Assembly: GCA_028565715.1 (NCBI GenBank)
Contig: JAOXYC010179357.1
Coordinates: forward strand, 1 to 12,904
DNA: 12,904 bases
Direction: 5' to 3'
Source: Phoronis pallida
Lineage: Eukaryota; Phoronida; Phoronidae
Shown one piece after another: positions 1 to 9,900 of the stretch (position 1 is the first letter of the stretch; each line of letters starts with the position of its first letter). Below the pieces are notes generated by a model. That model saw only the letters and a list, made by a program, of their open reading frames with translations. It made no database searches and was not told where the DNA came from. Made by a program: the position numbers and the translations under genes.

Positions 1-177
1 CATTATTTTGGCAGGTATATTCCCTCGGGGATTTTAAATCCAGTAATTCCCTCAACAGCAGGCATTATTTGTATATTATTATACGACCACTGATACACCT
101 CTCCTTTGATTGAATAAAACACGTTCTGACAACTCGAATATAAAGTGAGGTTTCATGGCTTCCCATGAAATATTACT

Positions 178-196
178 TGATATGATATGATATGAT
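178..196 (+). repeat. TATGA pentanucleotide microsatellite
   Basis: Three perfect TATGA units (181-195) with a partial unit before them. A similar TGATATGATG stretch sits at about 1362-1371 beside the foldback insertion. Such pentamers can be tails of non-LTR retroelements, but no element body is recognised here. Confidence 0.6.
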
Positions 197-465
197 AGTT
201 TATTTAATGTCTGATGATGAGATAACAAAACAACACTAACTTTAACAGCGCCATATATTTCCCTCGAAAGTGGTTCATTTTTGTATAGTAATGTAGCTGT
301 CCCTCAGTCTATATAATCTGAAATTGCTCTGGGAAGTGGTTCTTATTAGTTTAAGATGGTGTGGAAAAAAATATGAAATACATATCATGACCATGAGATT
401 AAACCTCCATCCTTACTGCCTAGTATATACTTTATATTAGATTTACTGGCTCTGTGTTGGTCCAA

Positions 466-707
466 ATCCGGCATCAAAAACAAACCAACTAGAAATTTTT
501 ATTTAACGAGTACTTACTTGAACAGAACTTACTTGAAATCAATGTGAGTGAGAAGTTAAAAAAAATCTGTAAGGGGTGATTTGAGAGCTTTGTATCCAAT
601 TAAAAGTCATAACCTACACTGAAATGTAGGTTGTATCAGATGCAAGTAAGTTATGTTCAACAGAGGACTTGTACACAAAATAGTTTATTTGCATTTTGAT
701 GCCGGAT
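466..707. repeat. foldback (inverted-repeat) element
   Basis: The left end begins ATCCGGCATCAAAA (466) and the right end closes TTTTGATGCCGGAT (to 707). Inside both ends the arms match imperfectly for about 70 bp, sharing an AACTTACTTG block (524-533, with its inverse at about 644-654). The centre has a small hairpin, AACCTACA...TGTAGGTT, at 611-632. The right end is only 66 bp before the acceptor of exon 774-942. No clear target-site duplication was found. It is probably a MITE-like non-autonomous DNA element. Confidence 0.65.
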
Positions 708-773
708 GGACGAACGCAGATATAGTTTAAACACCCACTTTAAGGTTAATAACACAAGTTTCCTTTGTTGCAG

Positions 774-942
774 AGATTTGTGGAAAGGGTATGTGCCACC
801 ATATGTACCAAGGTTTGAAGATGGTTGGTCACCACCATCACATGTTCTAGAAGAGAGTTCTAACGCAGCCCTGGCCACCGCTGTTGCTCACCATGCTGCT
901 CAGATTAGGAACAAAGAGGACAATTATAGAGCACGAGAACAG
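774..942 (+). CDS. EPS8: EPS8 exon a: VPPYVPRF block before the linker
   Basis: Acceptor TTGTTGCAG at 765-773; donor GTAGAC at 943. The first base completes a codon begun in an exon outside the window; the frame then reads DLWKGYVPPYVPRFEDGW and continues as an Ala-rich helix (SSNAALATAVAHHAAQ) and charged residues. The VPPYVPRF..GW block is conserved in EPS8-family proteins between the PTB domain and the SH3 domain, and is the strongest family marker at this end. It contributes residues 1-56 of the fragment. The exon ends on a complete codon (phase 0). Reading through the donor meets a stop after six codons. Confidence 0.88.
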
Positions 943-3900
943 GTAGACATAATGGAGACATAATTGAACAATGCAATATTTATGCAAACTAGTTTCGAAG
1001 TTGCTAACCTCATTTTTCTGGTACAATTAGATGTCATAATATCCGATGTATAAAGAAAACTGATATCAAAAGTCAAAATTTCTGATTTTTCAACAATGTA
1101 TTGATGTTTTGTTATTAATTCATTTACAATGAATCTGTAAATTGTTATGTATGTACAGGCAGAAGAGCATGTGTACCCAATAGACCGATCATCTCGTCCA
1201 CAATACAGCGATACAGTCTATAGAGATAACCAGCGTCGAGAAAGTGACCGTCGTGACGGGGACAGAAATCAGCGTAATTTTGACATTCCAGCCCAGGTGC
1301 CGCACCAGGATGCCAGGGCATCAGGCTTCCAGGCTTATGTTGAGAAACATATTGACAGGTATGATATGATGTAGATTATGAGTCATCCAGGTAGATCATC
1401 AATTGAGTAAAGTTATAATTCTAATCACTGGACTCACCGGTTAATTCTCCCAACGTTGCGAACACGTCTGTGTCTGTTGAATAGGGTTTGCGTATTGAGT
1501 TGGGAAAATTAACTGGGGAAGTCCAGTGATTAGAATTATAACTTTACTCAATATTGACAGGTACATGTGTGGAAAATTCCTAAATGGAGAATTTGTTTTG
1601 CTGCTTACTATGGAAACTTCATCAACAACAGGAGTGAAATTAGTAAGAGCATGAAACCAATTTATAAAGCTTACCATTGTGTGAAATGAATAATAATATA
1701 ATAATAATACCCAGTGCTTATATAGCACTTTTTTATACAAAGCGCTTTACAACTCTCAATATCATTACCCAGGCTGCGATCTGTTCACTCAAGTGCCATT
1801 TCAAATCCCCGGGGTGTAATAAGTGATCATAAGTTGACACCCCTTTTACAGTCCGATATTGAAAAGTGCCATGCATATCAGTGTTATATATGTTTTCTAC
1901 ATGGCAGGAATCAAAGAGTGCAAGAAGAAAGACGTGAAAGCAGAGAACACAGAGATCCTTATCGAGAACGGGAACCTCCACCAATTCCAGAACCAAAGAC
2001 ATCTGGGGACCCACAGAAAAAGTTTTTGCAAGACCTGATGAATTCCGGGAAGAAGTATGTTATATTTGCATGTTCAGTCACTAGCCACCACTCTCCACCC
2101 TGTAATTCCAAAAACTGTAGTGCCATCTATCTGTATTTTTAGCACCATGTCTTGCAAAAGCTTGTTCTATGAATTTTCAGTTTTAAAGAGATCCCATATT
2201 TCATTGCCAATACTTGTGTCGTTTGTTTTACATATAATGAAAGTGCGAAAATAATTGTCCGGGACATGATTATATGTGCTTGGACAATGTTTGTTACTCA
2301 CCATATTTTTTTGAAAGATGCTTCCTGTATATTATATGTTAAAAAGCTCATGGACTACATGGAATCTTGTATTCTAGGTGTTATGAAGTAGTACATGAGA
2401 GGGAAGGTAAGAACGAGAAGGAACTGACAGTGATCAAAGGCGAGATTGTTGAGGTAGGTACCCGTACCATTATTAAATAATTTACACATTAAAAAAAGTA
2501 GCCCTGAAACTACTGAAGTGGTAAAGAAATAATTTCTCATGCGGGTACACATGCTCTTCTGCCTGTACATATAAAACAACGGATTTATGTTCAATAATGT
2601 TCAATAATTTCTCATGCATTTTGGTCATAATGCAAAGTTGTTCTTAAAATCTGGTTTACAAGAGGTGCAATTGATATCCTGCTGACCAGTAAACCTCTGC
2701 TGATTAAATTTAGAAAGCCTTTTGTATCAATCAGCTTTTAGACTTTCCTAACTACTGCCGAAGCTGCTAATTTTCCTGTATATAATTTACATCTGTCCTC
2801 ACTTGTCACCATAAAGAAAGACTTGGCTGTGTGGGGGTTTCACACCAAACTCTGAGTTCCAATCAGGATGTGGTGGAAATGACCCTCAAATTGCTCATTT
2901 GCACAAATATTGCAAATGTGTAAAAAAATGTCTATTGGGCATTTTAAGAATTGGGCACCTGGAGTACTTGGATAGTTGAACTACAAATAAAAATCCATTT
3001 TGGGAATCATGTGCATTGTTTTTCAGGTTCTTGACAGCAGTCGTAACTGGTGGAAGCTGAGAAATGCATATGGTAAAACGGGTCATGCACCTTACACCAT
3101 TCTACAGGAAGTAGGTAATGACCACCCTCTGATGGCTGGTGGCTATCCCTCGGAAAACGATCGGGTAAGTTGGCATGAAGTGATTACAGTCCATTCATAC
3201 TTTTCACTTTCAAGTTAAATCCCAAGATGGGGCAAACTTAAGTGATTTCCATAATTTGACATTCAGTGCATTCAATCAGTTAGCCTATATAATTTATGAT
3301 ATTTTCATCAGAATACACTCTAGCTCAGCAATGTAAGCTACTGCACTGTGAAAAATATGTGCATTGAGTGACTGGTTGGTATGGGCAATGTGAATGGCCT
3401 CACTATGGGGAGTTTCATTGCACACACTATTGTTGTATGTTTGTAATTGATATGCAGTTGATTAATATCAGATATTCATACAAGTGATTCAAATTCAACC
3501 TAAATAAGATAATCTACAGCACGGAATGAGTGGTGGTATTTGTACCATTAATTGTATGCCTGACGTCTAGTTTCTTCATATTTCAGGTTGATGGTCCTAT
3601 GTACAGAGATCGTACTAGTAGTCGGGACATGTATAGGGAGCGAGACAGTGGGGGGTATTCTGACTTCATCCCTCCACCTCCTCCAGCTCCGGCTATCAAC
3701 CAACCGAAAAGTAGGTCACAGAAAATCGACTATTTTAAATGAACCAAGTCATGTGACTGATTTTGCCATCTCAAAAAGATTTAGCTAAGATATGATCTAC
3801 TTAATTGAATATATATTTCAGTATATTTCAAAAATTCTTTTGAGATGACACGATTGAACCGTTTTCATTCTCTTGGCAGCTGATTGGCTACTGCAAATAT

Positions 3901-6900
3901 TATTTACCAATCAGCAGCCGACAAAAGTCTGAAGGTTTTTTGAAACAAACCTAGATCAATTCAAAGTGACTGAAAAATGGTTAGTTTGCTGGTGATGGAA
4001 AATGAGTTTACTTTCACAAGTAATACATAATTATCAAGCTGTGAAAAGATATAATTAGTAATAACGAATAACAAATAACTATACAGTATTAACCCTAATT
4101 AATATATAAAAGAGTGAATTTAATTAAGATGTGTTATGATATGTTCAATTGAGACTTGCCTGCCTTCATCTTGTGGCAGAATGAGAACGGTTAATATAAT
4201 TGTTTTATTTGTCTTTTGACAAATAAGTTTGCCATATTGCACAAATTCTTGTACAGTGAAAATTGAGTAAGACATTTAGTGTTTATCTTGGAAAAATTTA
4301 GATTACATTAGAAGAATAAGGCCAGTGTTTTTTTGGTTCAGAAGTTCAAAATTGCTGTCAGATCGCTTCTGTAATCTTAAAAGATGTTTTTTAAACAAAG
4401 CATTTATCAGTATCTTTCTTCATAATGTTCATTGTACATAATAATATGAAATCATAGTTTCCAAGAAAATACCAAACTTTTTACCAATGCCTATTTTAAT
4501 TGGTTGTAAATAATGTTTCATATGCCGAATCAGAACGCACTGGCCATTTCCTTTAAATTATTTTGTGTGAATGTATCAAAGGTAGTAGTATACGGGTGTT
4601 AATGTATATTTCGCATATTCTATTGTTTAATTAACACATGCTCATTTACACATATTGGTAAAGACGATGGCAGAAAATACTTGAATTTAGTTTTGATGTA
4701 TTCCAATCCTGTCGATGAATGCATTTTTTGGAACCGCAAGAATTATTGAGCTTATACCTTACTTACTATATATTATTGTGGTGGTGTGGCTTGGGCCAGT
4801 CTAGTGTCACTAGATTAACATGCTTTAGAGTGCAACACTATAACCAATCACACAGTTTCACACATTCTGTGCATGTAAAAACATCTTCAACAACAATCAC
4901 TGGAATGAATGAAAAAGCACAACATAACACAATTTCGTAAAACCTTAAAAGTATCATCCAGTTTAACTAATTGGACATCACTTTGAGGTTGTAGTTTTAG
5001 AACGTGCTTTTATTTATTTATAAATAATTATGAATCTTTTCCAGCAACCATTTTCAGTCACATCACGTGACCTTATTCCCTCAACTGAGGAAATTTCTTC
5101 AGTTGAGGGAATAAGGTCACGTGATGTGACATAAAATGGTTGCTGGAAAGATTCATAATTATTTATAATCAAATATCGTGCTTTTTTATGTTTCAACTGC
5201 AGGTTATTCCCATAATGCTCTGTCGTTGCAGAAACTTGCACCCAAAAATCTTAAGCCTGCCATTTCAAAATTGGCCACTGAGATTGATTTTTCAAGACAT
5301 TTTGCTGCTGGCTAAATTTGTCCAAGATTTCACTCAAAAGAAGGGAATCGTTTGAATGTGCCTTACATGGTTGGTTAATTAGGACCAGCAAAGAGTCCTG
5401 GTAGCTTGTTAACTTATGTTTCCTTGTTCCCTTTATCATAACTGCTTTACTTTATTTTTTTTCAATCTCAACTTTGCTTTTAATTAAACATTGCTGGTAA
5501 TTGAATTATTGTTGCTGCTTTTTTGCATATGCTTTGCTGACTTTTAATGCTTACATTTTAATTGGGGTGTTTTGCAAATATACTAACCACATTAACTGCT
5601 CTCATATTGTTTATGTTCTGCATTTAACTCAATCAAAACTAATGAGATTTTAGCCAAAAAACTGTGTTGGTTGACCGAATGCTCTCTAAATCTTAATTTG
5701 CATTTTGTTGCAAAACCTGCCATGTCAAAACTAAATTTTTGCATTTTCTGTCAAAATTGATTTTTTGTTCACTTTTCATTTATTAGTTTACGGATATCTG
5801 TTAACGAATTAATAAATTTATAGATATGTTAATTATGTAACAATAACATTTCAATGTACTTGGTTACATGTAATGAACTCAATAAATTGTATACCAATCA
5901 AACGAGTTGTTTTTGGGTTAGTTATATTTGCAAAACATCTTTAGCCTAGGGTTTACAAGAAGAAATGTAGATGTATTCATTGTTGTCATCACATTCGTTC
6001 GTTTGTGGTCTGTTGATGTTATCTGCCACTTTCTGTATGGTATCTTAAATGTTTAAACTTGACAGTTTACTCATAGATTGCTACAATAATGAAAAATCCA
6101 GAAAAAACAGCAACTGAATTCAAATTTTCTAAGAAAATAATTTTTTCTTTGTCAAGAATTGAACATTTTTGAATCTTGACAAAGGAAAATTTAAATATTT
6201 TTTGGAAATTTGAATTGTTTTGCTGTTCTTTCAAGGTTTTAAAACACACTTGAAACTATGTTTTCACTCAAAGAGTCAAATGAACTCTAACATTCTTCTG
6301 TGTGCCATGCTCAGGAAAGAAAATCAAGAAGCCTGTTAATTACTGTTTGATAAATTAATTTTCAACCTTCTAGAACCTCTCGAACAGACCAATCCTGTAG
6401 ACTCTTTTCAAACGCTAAAAATTGTGATCAACACATTCCATCAAATCTTGTCAGCATGACGTTACCACTTGATTATTTTTAAAATAAGTTTATCACCCAC
6501 CCCAGGAAACGTTCCGTGAACATTACATCCAGGGTTCCATTCACACTCCGATCCCATTCCCTCTCTCTCTCTCTCGCATCTAAAACCCCTGAGATGAGAG
6601 GAGTGAAGACTTTGTTGTGCGATGGTCTTACTGCAGGCGTCCGGTGGGACTCAAAACCCATGCCGCTGGCATGTGAATTAAGGTCCCTTAAATTACCACT
6701 GGACCACAAGTCTCCTCTTAACTAAACCCTTCACACTGGGGTATCAGCCTAGCTAGCTACCTTTGGATTTATTTGTCCAATACTTAAACTAAAACATAAA
6801 GCAGCACATAAAATATGCAACAAGTAGATTGGTACCGTTATATAATTAAGCAAATATACAGTCAAACTCAGTACTTAATTTGAAGAGTCAGAAAAATTTG

Positions 6901-9900
6901 GAACTCGTCTCCCAAGAATTGAACGTGGGACACTAGTGCTTTCCCAAATCCCTGGTATTTTTTGCCGGCCAGGTGATTTGCCAATGAGCTACCAAATCCT
7001 GAGTATTGGTGGAGCACTTGTCCTGGATATAGGGGACCTTAATGATTCAGTTCTTGGTTGAGTTCCGAATTTTTCTGTCTCTTTGAATTTTAAAATACTG
7101 AGTTTCTATTATATTTGCTTATTTTATAAAACACTGATCAAAAAGCATACATGCAGTCAGTCATTAATTTGTATTCCAACTCAGTATCATTGATGTATAT
7201 GCTTACATCTTGTTATCACAAGTGGCACCTTAGATGAAAAGAACAGCTGAACAGGGCGTTTCTCAAAGGATAACAAACTGTTTGTTCCTTAACTTATGTT
7301 TTAAATTACGATGCATTTATTTGACAGAAGTTGAAGAAAAACCAAAGACTTCAAAAACTGCTGAACTTCGTGCCAGTAAGTACCTTGTTTATTACTTTTT
7401 TGAGTCTTTAGATTTCTTGATGTATCCTTAAATGCATGACATTTTTGTTTTCGCTAACATTTTTAAAAAAACCTTCTTTGCCAGACAAAAGTTTATGGGG
7501 TAATTTTTTACTATAAATATTGGAACATTTTTGAAGTTTTCAAATTGATTGAAAATACAAGAGCTTATTTAATAGTTGAACTATCAGTTGTTGTTCACTG
7601 ATTGTTCTGGGGTACAAAAGCCATGGAAATTAGACACTGTCATTTCTGATAACCAATTAGAGTGCATGACTTAAAGATGTTATTTCCGCTTGTAGGGGCC
7701 CAGTCAAACCCAATAGATGACGTGAATAGTGAACTCAAACAAAGATGGTCAAAGCTCCAATCAGGTCGTCCCAAGTCTGCTGCCGTAGTTTACCTTACAA
7801 GTAAATCTCCTCCAAATGATGTGAAAGAGTGGCTCGACTCCAAGGGTTTCAGCGAACGGTGGGTATTTTCAGATCAAATGTCTAACTTTGAAATAAACGT
7901 TTTTTTGATCCTACAGTCTGTTAATTTTACTCACTTTTAATACTTTCGCCTTCCGTCAGAAAGCTTCATCAGAAATGGTGGAAATATAGTGTTATACGAC
8001 GAATGTCTACCTGGAAAAACTGTCATTGAGAATAGCATTTTAAAATAACATAGAACATTACATACATGTAGCCCGCAATCATTAGGCTTTTATTCATTAA
8101 AAACAAAATTAACGGCAAAACTTCCTCAATTTCGACCATAAATAATTGCAAAAACAGGAATGCATGGGTTAATTAATGTAGATCCTGGATCCAAGAAAGA
8201 GACTTTTCGAATAAAAAGTAACTAAAGTATTTTACAACATGCATGATTATTGAATTTTTATTTGATAAAATGGCACAATCAGATTCTGCTGCATCAAAAA
8301 CCATAAAATAACATTCTAGACACAATTTGGATGAATTGCATGAATAAAGTTACTGTCTCTGTGCAGAGACAGGATCGATCTACTTATTATGCCATAATTA
8401 TCAAAATCTTAGGGCTACCATGCCATTTGACCATGGTATCATAGGTCCTGTTTGGATAGACCAGACCATCTTACTGCATCCATTTTGTAACCAATTGTCA
8501 CACTTTTCAGATCACAAAAGATATTTGCTAACTACACAGGGCGAGAGATGTTTGAGTTGAGTAGACATCAAGCTGAGACATTTCTGGGTCACGATGAAGG
8601 CTCAAGACTAGAGAGTCAGCTTACTGTACAGAAGAATATCTGTGGGGTATGCAAGGATGAGTTGTTTTCAATTTTTTTTTAAATGTTCACTTCTCCTTTG
8701 GCCAAAAAGAAAAAAAGTTTTTCATGTATAAGAGTTAAATAATTAATTAGTTCCAATGAGTTTTTCTAATAATTATTCATTGCAGAACCTTTCCCATTTG
8801 TGTGCATTGAATATAGCTTATTTGTAATATATTTCTCTTCATATTAAGGGCTTTGTTATAAACTAACTCATATTTTTTGCATTGTAGTATTCCGCCACAC
8901 AGGGTCGCCAGTCAGAACTCAGAGCAATACTACAAAAACAAAAAGAGCGAGCTGACAGTAGTACAGATGAGAATGAGGGTCACTATCTTGGACGTCCACC
9001 AAGCTTTGCGCCTGACAGTCCCCCAGAGTCAGATGGTGGGTGGTATTCAGTTATAATATATCGGGTGTCCCAAAAAAGTGGAACACTTTTAAACAAGCGT
9101 TATATTTTTGAAATGAGGTCACAAATGCGTCAAGGTACTATTGTCAATTTCCTGGTAGTGGATGTACATTAAACAATGCTAATGCACGGGAACTTGGCAA
9201 GTTGTTTTGATTGTCCTGTCAAAACAGAATAATTATTTGTTATCATGACTACATAACATTTAATTCCAGATTATACTAAATTCTCAAAAGTTAACAATGT
9301 GCAGATAGTGAGTTATTAGCCGTTTCATAACTGAAAAGTTCATAAAATTTGAATTTTTTGTCTGATATTGGATTTTACGACATGCTGATTTGAAATCAAT
9401 AATTTTCCCATGATATGTTATCAATCTCTTTGATACTTTGCATACTTGCTGATAATAACCTAAAGTAAAACAGTACAAAATTTCAATCAATTTAGTTTTT
9501 CGATTGCCGAGAAAACGCTCGTTAAAAAGTGTTTCACTTTTTTTGGGACACCCGATATAATCAAGCTACATCACTTCATGCCCAATATTCCAACTCTAGG
9601 TATTATATACATGTAGTACCAAGAGACCCAGTCCTAAAATCAGTTTGTAAGTTCCATCACCTGGAGTTTCATTTGCCACTCACTGATTTCCATTGTCTAA
9701 ATGTGATAATGACAGGAAAAGTCGGAATTTTTACCCCTATTTTTTCCAAAATTTTTGATTGCGGATTTTTCAAAAACGCATGTGAACGCTCAATTCCTCC
9801 AAAATTCCGCAATTTTAAAATCCGCTATTGTTGAGGGTAAAAATACAGTTTTTTATGTGCGATATCTCGCTGAGCCCTGCTAACTGAACGCTCACAAGCT

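Larger units (their letters stand above)
1..773 (+). other. intron (5' end outside window)
   Basis: No coding segment is supported upstream of the acceptor TTGTTGCAG at 765-773. This intron is phase 2, because exon 774-942 opens with the third base of a codon. It holds a short TATGA microsatellite at about 178-196 and a foldback element at 466-707. A Met codon at 706 lies inside the foldback and is not the protein start, because the exon is entered by splicing. TTCCCTC motifs recur at about 19-60 and 258-306 but do not form a recognisable gene. Confidence 0.75.
3711..7327 (+). other. large 3.6-kb intron rich in inverted repeats
   Basis: A phase-1 GT-AG intron from GTAGGT to TTGACAG. It holds a weak inverted-repeat element (3857-4193), a near-perfect hairpin (about 5018-5167), a possible alternative terminal exon (5203-5315), a second hairpin (6091-6240), a tRNA-derived SINE (about 6480-6715) and a foldback with tRNA-like arms (6839-7129). 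Between 4200 and 5010, and between 5330 and 6090, I see only AT-rich intronic sequence with small palindromes, e.g. TCTAGTG-T-CACTAGA near 4799-4813. Confidence 0.75.

Noticed and set aside
13-113. Possible exon after GGCAG at position 13
   Set aside because: The open frame is short, shows no EPS8-like residues, and lacks a donor that gives the required phase 2.
706-963. 85-residue open frame starting with Met at 706
   Set aside because: The Met lies in a foldback element inside the intron. Only 774-942 is exon, entered by splicing; the end of the frame reads through the donor.
1441-2014. Minus-strand open frames of 99 and 93 residues
   Set aside because: They overlap a foldback element and the antisense of the EPS8 exon at 1908-2054; no recognisable domain.
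2528-2617. CRISPR-like direct repeats
   Set aside because: Only two copies of a 15-mer in a eukaryotic intron; better explained as a target duplication.
5014-5241. 75-residue minus-strand frame and its plus-strand partner
   Set aside because: Both are by-products of the palindrome, which reads similarly on either strand.
6479-6709. Minus-strand 76-residue frame with an ERERER run
   Set aside because: It is the translation of the tRNA-derived SINE; the charged run comes from the (GA)n tract.
6640-6715. A functional tRNA gene on the minus strand
   Set aside because: A and B boxes are present, but the acceptor stem and anticodon arm do not pair properly and a SINE body follows.
7859-7864. Alternative donor GTATTT at 7863 for exon h
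   Set aside because: It would leave phase 0, whereas the next exon needs phase 2 to keep SQKIFANYTG in frame; the GTGGGT at 7859 fits.
9529-9834. 101-residue plus-strand open frame
   Set aside because: It starts in the right end of the mariner-type MITE and runs through AT-rich repeat sequence; no similarity recognised.
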